In this document: positions 24,171 to 34,353 of the stretch, in pieces
How positions within the stretch are numbered: position 1 is the first letter of the stretch
How the letters are laid out: each line of letters opens with the position of its first letter
NCBI RefSeq assembly: GCF_020379485.1
Contig: NC_063438.1
Location: forward strand, 1,674,001-1,738,000
DNA: 64,000 nucleotides
Source of the DNA: Brassica napus
Lineage: Eukaryota; Streptophyta; Magnoliopsida; Brassicales; Brassicaceae
Direction: 5' to 3'
Made by a program: the position numbers and the translations under genes
The notes under the pieces: model-generated
The model's input: only the letters and a program-made list of their open reading frames with translations
Databases searched by the model: none
Told to the model about the DNA's origin: nothing

Positions 24171-25172
24171 CTAGGATCTCTCAATCCTCTTTAGTTCCTT
24201 GGATACTTCCATCATCTCCGGAATTTCCCCTCTAAGACCGATACATTTGAGTGAAAGTAGGAAAAAAGCTTCCATCCGACATAGCTCTCCTTCTCCAAAG
24301 TCACCTTCCAACATAACTGGATCTAAAATCTCAACGAACCTACCATCTTCCACCAACCTAGTCAGAAAATCTGGATGCAGCTCATCGTCCAAACCTGGAG
24401 TTCTTCTGCTCAAGAGAACTAACATGAACACTCCAAAGCCGTAGACGTCAACATTCTCTGTGATCATTCCCTTTGACATATAGTTAGGATCTAGGTACCC
24501 GTACGTTCCCTCTAGCTTATACTCTCGTACAAACGACTCCCCTTGTGGAATGGTAACGCAGTTGCGGAAATCTCCTAGCTTTGCAACCCCTTTGACATCC
24601 AAGAATACGTTACGAGGATGTACATTCCTATGGATGAATGTAGTCGAAAAGGCGGTGTGGAGGTAGGCTAATGAGTTTGAGATGTCTCTTGCTATTTGTA
24701 TCCTTTTATTCCACGTCAGTGTTGGATCGATTTGGTGATGAGCGTTCACCGTTATGCTCTCTGCATATTCGCACACTAGGGCAGGACAAGTGAGTTCGAG
24801 ACAGCATCCCAACAACTTGAGGAAGTTCTTGTGACCACTCACCATTGATGAAACTGATATGTCTCGGCAAATCTTCCTTACATGACGCCCTCCGTATGCT
24901 TTTTTCTTGATCATAACTAGTCTGTTGTCATCATTATCGAGTGTTCCTCTGTAGTAATGGTAATCACAATCATCTTTTCCGACAAGATTGCTCTTGTTGA
25001 AGTTGTTGGTGGTTTTAAGGATCTGGTCGGGAGAATAAGTTGTGATGGGATTTGTTTTACCGTTGCAACATTTGACGAGCTCTTGTAGTAGGATGCTTCC
25101 GTTCTCCATGAACAATCTTTGTGGTTCAGTGGCTTCTTTGATCTTCTTTCTCCTCCAATTCATCGTGAACAA
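24171..25172 (-). CDS. ZED1-related (ZRK-type) receptor-like pseudokinase
   Basis: An intronless gene of 333 aa without signal peptide or transmembrane segment, so cytoplasmic like RLCK XII-2 proteins. The N-terminus (ENGSILLQELVKCC, then ITTYSPDQILKTTNNF) is the hallmark of the ZED1/RKS1 family. The catalytic motifs are degenerate: HRD reads HRN at residues 181-183 and DFG reads DFR at 201-203, while the LGCC and GYLDPNY landmarks remain. The protein is therefore probably a pseudokinase. In Arabidopsis, ZED1 and RKS1 bind the NLR ZAR1 and act as decoys or sensors of pathogen effectors. There the cluster (At3g57710-57770) lies beside At3g57780, the paralogue of the gar2-like gene next door here. 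Which ZRK member is orthologous cannot be decided by eye. Confidence 0.88.
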   Translation of the reverse strand: MFTMNWRRKKIKEATEPQRLFMENGSILLQELVKCCNGKTNPITTYSPDQILKTTNNFNKSNLVGKDDCDYHYYRGTLDNDDNRLVMIKKKAYGGRHVRKICRDISVSSMVSGHKNFLKLLGCCLELTCPALVCEYAESITVNAHHQIDPTLTWNKRIQIARDISNSLAYLHTAFSTTFIHRNVHPRNVFLDVKGVAKLGDFRNCVTIPQGESFVREYKLEGTYGYLDPNYMSKGMITENVDVYGFGVFMLVLLSRRTPGLDDELHPDFLTRLVEDGRFVEILDPVMLEGDFGEGELCRMEAFFLLSLKCIGLRGEIPEMMEVSKELKRIERS

Positions 25173-25661
25173 GATTAGCTGAAGAAGAATGCTTTCAGAG
25201 AGATGGTTTGACCTGGAACAAATGTTGTTGACTTTTTAAAGATCTGAGCTTCAAAACTGTGTGTGTTCAGAATAATCTACAAGGTTTTTTTGGGCCCACT
25301 CTCCAAATCTTCTACTTAAAAACAGACTTAACAGCCAATAAGATGCGTTGGCTAGTCAATAAGAAAGGCCTCAAAGTTGACTTTGGGAGAGAGTTGACTG
25401 TTTCTCATTCTGTTCTGTAATAATTTACTAATTTAAAAGCTATAACGAGATTTAAGTATTTGATAAGTGATCACTAGCAGTCTATAGCTCTACTAAATGA
25501 CATTCTTACCCTCAGACTATCGCTTCGGCTCAATCGTATAACGCTAAGTTCTTAAAGGTCAAAAACGTAAATACTACCAAAGCTTCATCTTCCTCATCCT
25601 CCTTCTTCTTCCCTTATCTACCGTGAGATGCTTCTTCACCAGTAGAAAAAAGAAAGAGACA
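25173..25661. other. Divergent promoter region ZRK / bL31c
   Basis: A 490-bp shared upstream region between the minus-strand ZRK and plus-strand bL31c genes. Several tgac/gtcaac words are present (gttgacttttta near 25227, agttgactttggg near 25376, gagttgactgtt near 25392). These are W-box-like TTGAC cores, which would suit an immune-related ZRK gene. Function is inferred. Confidence 0.4.
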
Positions 25662-26157
25662 ATGGTGGTTTCTCTCCCTAACTCGTTTCTCCTGATCAAT
25701 CCATGTGCTCATTCTCTTGTAATCAAAAAGGTAAATCTCGAAACTTTTCTCTTATTCCTTCAAAAATCACTAAAACTTTTTTTTCTTTTCCGAATAGCCG
25801 GTTAAGGCGGCATCGATTAGCGCGAACCGAGGAAGTAAACCGGCGGTGGTTCAAGTGACGTGCAGGAAGAAGGATATGCACCCAGAGTTTCACGAGGACG
25901 CTAAGGTTTACTGCAACGGAGAGCTCGTGATGACCACCGGAGGGACTAAGAAAGAGTATGTCGTTGATGTTTGGTCCGGTAACCATCCGTTTTACCTCGG
26001 GAACCGCTCGGCTTTGATGGTTGATGCTGATCAAGTGGAGAAGTTCCGGAAGAGGTTCGCGGGGTTGTCGGAGATTATGGAGATTCCGGTTTTGAAAGGA
26101 GAGATTGTGTTGCCTACAAAGAAAAGCAAAGGTGCTGGCAAAGGAAAGAAGAAATGA
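25662..26157 (+). CDS. Plastid 50S ribosomal protein L31 (bL31c)
   Basis: Two exons, 25662-25730 and 25798-26157, give 142 aa. The first about 35 residues (MVVSLPNSFLLINPCAHSLV...) are Ser/Ala-rich and hydroxylated, consistent with a chloroplast transit peptide. The mature part VTCRKKDMHPEFHEDAKVYC...VVDVWSGNHPFYLG is the bacterial-type L31 fold, with a C-terminal Lys tail KSKGAGKGKKK. It resembles Arabidopsis At1g75350 (EMB2184), which is on another chromosome, so this copy has been transposed relative to Arabidopsis. The start at 25662 gives a normal transit peptide; an in-frame ATG upstream adds 13 basic residues. Confidence 0.9.
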
Positions 26158-26864
26158 TGAGAACTTTGTAATGTTGAAATTGAGTTTTCTGGTAAAGCTT
26201 TGAGCTTGTCTTTGCTTAGACTGTTTGTGTTATGTTTTGTTCTTGAATGCAAATGAATATATTTTATTTTTAAGAATGTGTTTGGTTTATCTTATGTGAT
26301 CATGGTTCTTGTTTATTGTTACAATGTATATAGCTGGTGATAATCTTATTGCTCTTATAAGGTTATGGCATGGACTAAATGATTAGTGCAAGTGTGGTTG
26401 TAGTTGTTGTTATTGCAAATGACACAAAGGATGTGCCATTTGCCACAGCTGGTGATAGTCTTTTATTGCTCTTATTAGGTTCATGGCATGTGCAAGTGGG
26501 GTTGCTCTAGGGCCCTTTTCTCAGTCAGATTTTCAGCATTTGAGCATTCTCTGCTCAGATTATCAGCCAGAACATGAACTCTGTGACGCAGTGTTTTGCA
26601 ATAACATACATATATTCTCAAGATTTAGTGACTTGCAAACCACAAAGTGGCTTTATTATTAGTGAGCACAATATAGAATTAAACATATGCTTAATACAGT
26701 TATTGAAAGCTCAAGAGATTCACAGAACTCAAAAGGGTTGTGCTTGTGGCCATATAATACATTTTTTTTTGACAAACTAAACCTTTACAACTTGTATCAA
26801 TGTCTAATTAAGTTGATCTACAACATGTCAATCAAGCAACAAAGACTAATACTGACACACTCTA
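26158..26864. other. Convergent intergenic region
   Basis: About 700 bp between bL31c and the MAPKKK-like gene. A short near-duplicate (cagctggtgataatcttatt at 26331 and cagctggtgatagtctttta at 26446) includes the sequence 'ttgctcttat(a/t)aggtt', so part of the bL31c 3' region has been duplicated in tandem. No gene seen. Confidence 0.45.
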
Positions 26865-27896
26865 CTAAACAGGAACGAGCTTGCATCCTGGTGGTTTTGG
26901 AGGTATAATCTTCAACCTCAAGGGTCTATGAGAAACTTTCTTAAACTGTAATGGCTTTGGTGGAATAATCTTCACTCTTAAGTGCTTCTTTGTAGTATCT
27001 CCAGGTTTCAGCACACCCACCGATTCTCTCTTACCTCCGGCGCCGGTAACCATCACTTTCTTCTGATCAGAAACATTCCTAAGAAGCGGATGCTTCAACA
27101 ACTCCTCAGCGCTTCCTCTCTCATCCGGATTCCTTGCGAAACACGTCTTCAGAAACTGCCTTGCGTCCCAAGGAAGAGACTGAGGAATCTCTGGTGCGTT
27201 CCCATTCAACAGTTCAGGCATAAGATCCTCCGAATCCGCAAAAGGCCATGTCGGCTCTCCGGTGTACATCTCCAAAACAACGCAACCCAACGACCACAGA
27301 TCCAACGCCTTCTCCGCAACACCCTCCTGAACAGACTCCGGAGACATGTAAAGAGGCGTTCCCAAGAACGGAGAATCAAACTCCCAAAACTCTGACTCCT
27401 CTCCAGCTTTTGTAGACATTCCAAAATCAGATAACTTCAACTCATACGTGGATTGCAAGCCACCAACATGACGCGGGAACACAAGGAGATTCTCCGGTTT
27501 GAGATCGCAATGAACATAACCGTGACTATGAACAGAGACAAGTCCTTGAAGAATCATGAGCGTAAAGTCTCTGATCATCGAGTCAGACAACGTTCTTGTT
27601 TCCATGAAAGAAGCTAAACTTCCACCAGCTGCGTACTCCATCGACATCTTAAAAACTCTGACTCCATAATCATTAACACCGCTCGACATCGGCCCTAGGG
27701 TTTGCACGATTCTAGGGCAGTTTCTAAGTTTGGAAAGTATCCGAAACTCTCTGCGAAGAGACTCGTAGTCGTGAGCGTAGGAGCTTTTCACTGCATGGTA
27801 GCATGGCTCCGTGCCGTCTGGCTTTGTTAATCTCATGAGATCGACGGAACCATACGAGCCTTTTCCTAAGGTTTTCATAAACTCCATTGACGGCAA
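26865..27896 (-). CDS. MAPKKK-like serine/threonine kinase (MAPKKK17-21 type)
   Basis: An intronless gene of 343 aa. Kinase landmarks are complete: glycine loop GKGSYGSV (11-18), AVK lysine (about 37), catalytic loop HCDLKPEN (129-136), DFG (157-159), GTPLYMSPE, and DLWSLGCVVLEMYTGEPTWP. The HCD instead of HRD is typical of the plant intronless MEKK-like clade MAPKKK15-21. The C-terminal tail carries a duplicated motif (VKIIPPKP and, 25 residues on, LKIIPPKP) not needed for catalysis. That tail is characteristic of a Brassicaceae-specific set of kinases such as At2g42550 by memory. Substrate and pathway cannot be deduced; this clade includes ABA- and stress-responsive MAPKKKs. Confidence 0.85.
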   Translation of the reverse strand: MPSMEFMKTLGKGSYGSVDLMRLTKPDGTEPCYHAVKSSYAHDYESLRREFRILSKLRNCPRIVQTLGPMSSGVNDYGVRVFKMSMEYAAGGSLASFMETRTLSDSMIRDFTLMILQGLVSVHSHGYVHCDLKPENLLVFPRHVGGLQSTYELKLSDFGMSTKAGEESEFWEFDSPFLGTPLYMSPESVQEGVAEKALDLWSLGCVVLEMYTGEPTWPFADSEDLMPELLNGNAPEIPQSLPWDARQFLKTCFARNPDERGSAEELLKHPLLRNVSDQKKVMVTGAGGKRESVGVLKPGDTTKKHLRVKIIPPKPLQFKKVSHRPLRLKIIPPKPPGCKLVPV

Positions 27897-29798
27897 TATA
27901 CTTTTACTTCACTGCAACCGAAAGCCCTAATTGGAATCTGATATTTGGAGTTTGTTGAAGAATGTGAAGTGCTTTCGTATTATATCTGGCGCCGATTGAG
28001 TAAAATGGAAATTTTAGAGTATCTATGAATACAAAAAAAGGAAACTGAATAACGCGCGTCGATCTTATTTACATGCAAAATCTTCATCAAATACATCTTA
28101 ACCGTTGGATCATATGTTCCATGCTAAATTCTTCAGGTTAATTACTATTTACTACTTAAAAAAAATCTTTATGACAAAATACAAAATTGGTTAAATGCTT
28201 TATATCTATCAAGTTCAATGTGTCTATTAATTAGAATCCTTAGACCGTCTTTTTCGTATGTAAATTGGACTACATAATCAATCACTTAATTCATCGAACA
28301 AAACAAAAAACTTACAAAATCATATTCATCATGGCGATCAAGAGTTTGTTTTATTATTCCTAAGAGATATATGCATAGCAGGTTCAGTAAATACGTACTC
28401 AGCTAGCGCAGTTTCAACCAAATGCATGATCGGTGAATTTGGTATCATAAATCTCGTTTATTGTAAAGCTTGTATGGATGCTGAAGCTAATTACAAATCA
28501 TATACTCCATTCAATATGTTTTTATAATGCAACAATGCTCCCAAATAGCTGGTCCTCCAACAGCATTGTAAGATCAAATAAAAATAATAATGTAAACCTT
28601 TATTTTATTTTATTTTTATTTTTTTTTGTAAACCTTATATCTTCTAAGTGATCTTATAACAATGTTCCTAATTTCTTATATTTCAGTTAATTATAAAAGC
28701 ATTTAGGGTTAATTATATTTTCACTATCGGTAATGATGTCAAGAATTGAAGTTAATGAATTATCAGAGAATAGTGTAATGATCAGCTGCTTTTTTTACGG
28801 TTCGATGCAAACTCATGCCATAAGGTTAACAAAAATGTAAACTGGGTGGGCCCAAGATAAAGTATTATATATTCAGACCAGCATAACAATGTGAAGCCTA
28901 GAGCCAGTGATATGAACGTACATTTATCTATTTATCTCAACAAACAAACAAATATCGTACATGGAAAAACTATATCTTGAATGCTTTAAACGTAATTATA
29001 TGCAAATAATATAATGTATATTTTAAAGATTTCGTTATAATTTAGTTTGAAGATATAGAATATCTTAATTTTTTAGCATAGTTATATGGAAACAATAATA
29101 TAGTATGTTTTGAAGATTTTGTTCAAAAATGTTTAAAATATAGTGACCTTTTCCTTGAAGGAATAAAGAAAAAGTTCACGTATGAAAGGAAAAGAGAAAA
29201 GTATAAAGTTGAATTTAATATATATTCCCAACTTGTAATACATTAACATGTTTGTATACTTCGAAGACTCTTCTTCAAGTCAGACTATATGGTTCGCACA
29301 CGCAACCTCACTTAAAATCTCAAGTTATAACTTTATATATTTTCGTATATTTTTGACTATGCTCTATTTTACATATCCAGTCGTCATATCATTGGGAAGA
29401 TGTAATATCTTTCTTTTAATTAGAATTCACATATATATACTGTCGACATGTTATGTATCAGTTGCAATCCTAAACTAAATTTTATAGACTTGATATGAAT
29501 TCTTTAAGTTAAAAACAAATCCGAGTAAAGTCAACGATGTCCCTTGGGTTACTGATAGCTCTGATAATTCTGTCGTAGTACCGCCTGTTTTCCCCAACCA
29601 CAAATCATTATTCTAATGTATTGAAAAATATAATTAAAAAAGTCTCAAAATCATCAAACGTCTTACATAAAAAAATACAATTTAATTACATCTAAGATCT
29701 CTTCAATCTCCCCCCATCACTTGTTATTAGCATATAGCTACACCAGTTTCTGTTGTTACATTTCTTTCGTATTCATCGAAACAAACAAACGGATCATT
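27897..29798. other. Intergenic region before the ATL cluster
   Basis: A 1.9 kb AT-rich spacer between divergent genes. The right end is the promoter of the first ATL gene, with TTGACT (complement at 29529-29534). The segment at 29248-29300 (tcgaagactcttcttcaagtcagactatat) recurs near 32630 downstream of the second ATL gene, so the tandem ATL repeat unit extends to here. No further gene seen. Confidence 0.45.
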
Positions 29799-30449
29799 AT
29801 GAGCTCTGACAACAGAAACAATGATCACGTAATCGATCCCGACCGTTTGTTCTGGCAAAACACGGCTTCTTACAATGGCAGCAGCAAGATTTTACTTGTA
29901 ACCATCGTAGCTTTCTCTATTATTATCATCATCGTCTTTACTTATCATCTATACGAAAGATTCATCGTCCGCCGCCGTAGATCCACCTTCCAAGGCCACT
30001 CTTTCACAGTTGTTACTCAGCCGCCCAAACGTGGCCTCGACAAAGTTGCCATTGCTTCTCTCCCTACATTCGTGGTTGGAGTCAACGGTGATGACGTACC
30101 AGCTACGGAATGTGCGGTGTGCCTAGCCTTGTTGGAGGAGAAAGATACGGCAAGGATGTTACCGAACTGCAAGCATGTTTTCCATATGACATGCGTTGAC
30201 ACATGGCTCACCACACACTCTACTTGCCCCATTTGTAGAACTGAAGTCGAGCCGAATCAAAGGCTTGAGCCTGAGCCAAGAGAAGGGCCAGTTGGTGACG
30301 GTGCATCTTCGTCGGAGTACAAGAGTAGCGGGTCAACGGTTGTGCGATTAGATTCGTTTCGGAGGATTTTGACAAGGAAAAGATCTTTGGACAGGAACGA
30401 TCATTCTGGCGTTGACCAAGATCGTGTAGTAGATCTTGAAAGACAATGA
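29799..30449 (+). CDS. ATL RING-H2 E3 ubiquitin ligase, ATL40-like copy 1
   Basis: Intronless, 216 aa. One N-terminal transmembrane helix (about residues 31-50), a basic stop-transfer patch (RRRR), a GLD motif (79-81) and the RING-H2 domain at 105-146 (ECAVCLALLEE...CKHVFHMTCVDTWL...CPICR) define the plant ATL family of membrane-anchored ubiquitin ligases. The C-terminus is Ser/Arg-rich. The start at 29799 is favoured over an upstream in-frame ATG (29721) because MSSDN begins all three paralogues. The protein is nearly identical in layout to the gene 2 kb downstream and resembles Arabidopsis ATL40 (At2g42350). A W-box-like site lies 265 bp upstream. Family members are elicitor-induced; the target is unknown. 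Confidence 0.9.
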   Translation: MSSDNRNNDHVIDPDRLFWQNTASYNGSSKILLVTIVAFSIIIIIVFTYHLYERFIVRRRRSTFQGHSFTVVTQPPKRGLDKVAIASLPTFVVGVNGDDVPATECAVCLALLEEKDTARMLPNCKHVFHMTCVDTWLTTHSTCPICRTEVEPNQRLEPEPREGPVGDGASSSEYKSSGSTVVRLDSFRRILTRKRSLDRNDHSGVDQDRVVDLERQ

Positions 30450-31775
30450 AGTACTCTTGTTCACGTTTCAATAGTAATCTTGTTCCTTTATAATTTCAAT
30501 CTTCTTACTAAAATCTTTTGTATGTTACCGTACAAAATACACATTAGTTCAAAAAGCTATTGTTTTAACGTGCGAAAAGAAAATAATAAGTGTTGAACTT
30601 GTAAAATATAATTCAGACAACCAGAGTCGTGCTAAAGAACATTTAAAGCATTGGCTTGGGCAGCATTTTTTTATTATGATTGTAGAGCAGCAAATAATAT
30701 TTAAATGATATTTACCTTTTATTATTTATTTCTTCAAAATATGATATTGTGTATATTTTATAAGGTATTACAATAAAGTATATTTTTATGATTCTAGACC
30801 ACTATTAATATCCTTAGATCGATTTTTATATTATTTTTATAATTGTAACCAAATTGGTGACTGAAAATTAATAGTAAATATTGTTTATGTTAAAGATGAT
30901 ATTTTGTGTGTTAGAGTTTTGTTTTACAATTTAAACATAACAATAACAATAGTTTTTTGGCTAAAATTTTATAAAAAATTTATATCATAAAAATATTGTA
31001 TCATTACAAAACAATTTAATAAAAAATTAAAAATATTTGTCTCATTTTTTTTTTGTTTAAATGTTAAGATTTATACCACATTTTAAGAGTTTACAATGTT
31101 GTGAAACACAACTTATTACAAAGAAAAAAAAGAAGCAAGAGAGAGATCAATATAAGAGAGTAGCTATTAACTAAAATATTTGTTTCATTTGGCCAAGGGC
31201 ATGAAATTTGCCAGGCACGCTCTGCAGACAACTTTGTAATATTTTTTACAATGTCTTATTCAAGTCAAACTATGTGGTTGCCACACGTTAAACTTCTAAT
31301 TTTCTTTCTGGCCATCTACATTATTTCTGGTCATATATTGAGGTAAGTCTGAATATCATATAACTTTTGATCATTTCTTCTTGTTTTACTGCATAATTTT
31401 CTGTCTTCCTAGTGTCACTAAGAACCTTTGATTTATTTTACCGTAAATCAATTATATCAACTGCAACCCTAACTAAATTGCATAGACTTGATTGAAAATT
31501 TTGTAAGTTAAATAATTCTGAGTAAAGTCAACTACGGCCCTAGGATTGCTGATAGTATCTGATAAATTCTGTCTAAGTACCGCCTGTTTCCCCCATCCAC
31601 CAATCATATTGTAAGACAAAATATAATAAGAAGGTGACAAAATCATCAAAATGTTTACCTATCATAATTAACTACACACTAAGATCTCTTCAATCTCTCC
31701 CATCATACTTGTTATTAACATATTTGTGTTGTCCCACTTCTTCATACTCATCGAAGAAACAAACATAATATCATC
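30450..31775. other. Spacer between ATL copies 1 and 2
   Basis: About 1.3 kb, AT-rich. Its first 150 bp (3' UTR of copy 1, including gtgttgaacttgtaaaatat) are repeated after copy 2 at about 32570. Its last 260 bp (31515-31775) align with the promoter of copy 1 (29520-29798). Both flanks show that the whole gene, with promoter and 3' region, was duplicated. Confidence 0.6.
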
Positions 31776-32426
31776 ATGAGCTCGGACAACATAAATAATG
31801 GTCACGGAATACATCCTGACTTCTGGCAAAACGCCGCTTCTTACCATGGCAGCAGCAAGATTTTAATTGTCATCATCCTTGTTTTTTCTATTTTCATCCT
31901 TGTCGTCTGCGCTTATCATCTATACCCAAGATTCGTTCTCCGCGGCCGCCGTAGATCCACCTTCCAAGGCCACTCTCCCACCCTCGTTACTCAGCCACCC
32001 AAACATGGCCTCGAAATAGTTGTCATTGATTCTCTCCCTACATTCGTGGTTGAAGTCAACGGTAATCATGACGTCTCGGCTACCGAATGTGCGGTGTGTC
32101 TAGCCTTGTTGGAAGAGAAAGATGCGGCGAGGATGTTACCGAACTGCAAGCACGTTTTCCACGTGGCATGCGTTGACACATGGCTCGCAACACACTCCAC
32201 TTGTCCTATTTGTAGAAGTGAAGTCGAGCCGAATAAAAGGCTTGAGCCTGAGCCAAGAGAAGGCCCAGTTGGCGACGGTGCATCTTCGTCGGATTACAAG
32301 AGTGGTGGGTCATCGGTTGTGAGGTTAGATTTGTTTCCGAGGATTTTGACAAGGGAAAGATCTTCGGACAGGATCGATCATTCTCGCGTTGACCAAGATC
32401 GTGTATTAGATCTTGAAAGACAATGA
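31776..32426 (+). CDS. ATL RING-H2 E3 ubiquitin ligase, ATL40-like copy 2
   Basis: Intronless, 216 aa, the same length as copy 1. It has the same order: transmembrane helix (KILIVIILVFSIFILVVCAY), GLE in place of GLD, and the RING-H2 domain (ECAVCLALLEE...CKHVFHVACVDTWL...CPICR) with all zinc ligands kept. Differences from copy 1 are scattered substitutions and small indels in the linkers, so both copies appear intact. The promoter repeats the agtaaagtcaac W-box-like site at 31521-31532. The pair is probably a lineage-specific duplicate of ATL40, with ATL41 as the third gene of the array. Confidence 0.9.
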   Translation: MSSDNINNGHGIHPDFWQNAASYHGSSKILIVIILVFSIFILVVCAYHLYPRFVLRGRRRSTFQGHSPTLVTQPPKHGLEIVVIDSLPTFVVEVNGNHDVSATECAVCLALLEEKDAARMLPNCKHVFHVACVDTWLATHSTCPICRSEVEPNKRLEPEPREGPVGDGASSSDYKSGGSSVVRLDLFPRILTRERSSDRIDHSRVDQDRVLDLERQ

Positions 32427-33470
32427 ATAATAGTACTCTTGCTCACGTACGATATTACTTTTGTTCCTTTATAGCCTTCTTACTAAAATCTTTTGTATGC
32501 TACTGTACAAAATACGCATTATTGAAAAAGCCGTTGTTGATTAACGTGTGAAAAGAAGAAAATAAAAAGTGTTGAACTTGTAAAATACAATTCAGACAAC
32601 TTTGTAATATTTTCTCAATGCGTGTCTACATCGAACACTCTTCTTCAAGTCAAACTATATATGTGCTAGCCAGAAGCTACACGTATACTCACACGTTTAC
32701 ACTTTTAATTTTCTTCCTGACCATGAACATTTCACATTATATTCGAGTCATATATTGGGATAAACTTGAATTATCATTTTTGTTGACAAAAAAAATCAAA
32801 CTTATCATCTTTAAATTTTCCTGTATGCAATCTTATTTCATTGAATGTACCAAATTGTAATGCATGAGGAAGTCATGAGTTTACTGGTCCTGTGGTCCAT
32901 ACATTTTTTTTTTTTAATCAAATATCAAAAAGTTAAATATATACAACAACTATTATATGTTTAGAATGGATGAATTTATCAGCTTAGGTGAACCAATTTG
33001 CACCATACAAATTAACAAACTAACTCTCCGTATACTGGATTGATGATAGACAATTAAGCCTACGTAACGAGCTAACACCTAATACACTTACATCACAATA
33101 GGCAATTCAATCTACAAACTTTTATATATTCCAAACTTATACATACGATTTCTAAAACTTAATTCCAAACCTATACCAATAATACATGTAGCCTAAAATT
33201 GAATAATAGACCTAAAGTATACTATAAAATTTTCTTGGTTCTTGAATAGCCACATATTGAACAATCCATGTTAAGTCAACAATTGTGAATTTTCTAACCC
33301 CCCTTATAAGTATAGCTATCTCCTTACCTATTTTTCTTCACCCACCAACTAAAGTTATCAAACCTTTGAAAAAAATATCAAAACAAAACATTTTAAAAAT
33401 CCCTTTATTACTTTATATAACACGTAAGAAGTTAGTAACCATTTCTGTTCACGTTCTTTCCCCATTCACA
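32427..33470. other. Spacer between ATL copy 2 and ATL41
   Basis: A 1.0 kb AT-rich spacer. The left third carries the repeated 3' segment, including ctcttcttcaagtcaaacta. A W-box-like TTGACT (complement at 33274-33279) lies about 195 bp upstream of the ATL41 start. No coding region seen. Confidence 0.45.
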
Positions 33471-34181
33471 ATGAGCTCCGACAATAGAGATCATTACTGG
33501 TTCAACGGTCATGGACACCACTCCTTCTGGCCTAACCCTTCTACTTATGACCGCAACAGCAAGATCATGCTCGCAGCCGTCGTCTCTTTATCAGCAGTGA
33601 TCCTCTTTGTCTTCATTCTCCATCTCTACGCAAGGTTCGTTCTCCGTCGCCGCAGAGAGACTTTCCGCGGCCTCCCCGTCGTCGTCCGACACCCTTTCCA
33701 GACGCCAAAACATGGCCTCGACCTGACACTCATCGCTTCTCTCCCTAGTTTCACCGTCCGTGACGTGGCGTCGGCTATCGAATGCGCCGTGTGTCTAAGC
33801 ATGTTGGAGGAGCAAGACACGGCTAGAGAGCTGCCGAGCTGCAAACACGTCTTCCATGTTGATTGTGTTGACAAGTGGCTCACCGCTTGCTCCACATGTC
33901 CTGTTTGTCGGACTGAAGTTCAGCCAAGGCCGAGACTTGAGCCTGAGCCGAGAGAAGGACCGGTCGGTGGTGACGGTGTCTCCTCACCACCGACTGCGCT
34001 GCCGTTTTTGGACGACGTCTTGCCGGTGGAAGCTGCGGCATCTTCTTCTTCGGGTGACAAAACAGCCGTGCCGCCAGTTTCACGATTAGATTCGTTTAGA
34101 AAAATCTTGACAAGGGAGAGATCATCGAACAGGATCAACCATTCTTGTGTTGACCAAGAACGTGTACCGGATCATGTATAA
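33471..34181 (+). CDS. ATL RING-H2 E3 ubiquitin ligase, ATL41-like
   Basis: Intronless, 236 aa. It has a transmembrane helix at about residues 33-51, GLD at 82-84, and RING-H2 at 104-147 (ECAVCLSMLEE...CKHVFHVDCVDKWL...CPVCR). It shares the MSSDN start and the C-terminal DSFRKILTRERSSNRINHS segment with the two upstream genes. It has a longer Ser/Pro-rich linker (PPTALPFLDDVLPVEAAASS), and base usage is more GC-rich. It therefore is the more diverged member, and best matches Arabidopsis ATL41 (At2g42360). An in-frame ATG at 33285 would add 62 hydrophobic residues that do not match the paralogues. The gene ends 172 bp from the convergent X8 gene. Confidence 0.9.
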   Translation: MSSDNRDHYWFNGHGHHSFWPNPSTYDRNSKIMLAAVVSLSAVILFVFILHLYARFVLRRRRETFRGLPVVVRHPFQTPKHGLDLTLIASLPSFTVRDVASAIECAVCLSMLEEQDTARELPSCKHVFHVDCVDKWLTACSTCPVCRTEVQPRPRLEPEPREGPVGGDGVSSPPTALPFLDDVLPVEAAASSSSGDKTAVPPVSRLDSFRKILTRERSSNRINHSCVDQERVPDHV

Positions 34182-34353
34182 TGCATATAACTCATACATA
34201 CGTCGATAAATTTTAATTTTATACACTACCTTGAAACTCTGTTTTTTTTCTGTGTGGATATTTTTTTGTGGAATGGAACAATATTTATATGCTGGTAAAA
34301 AGATACATCTTGATACAAAAAGGGTTAGCTTCAATTCAATAACCATGTGGTTG

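Noticed and set aside
29721..29798. Upstream start of the first ATL gene (MLLAYSYTS...)
   Set aside because: The other two paralogues begin at MSSDN, and the extra 26 residues have no match to them.
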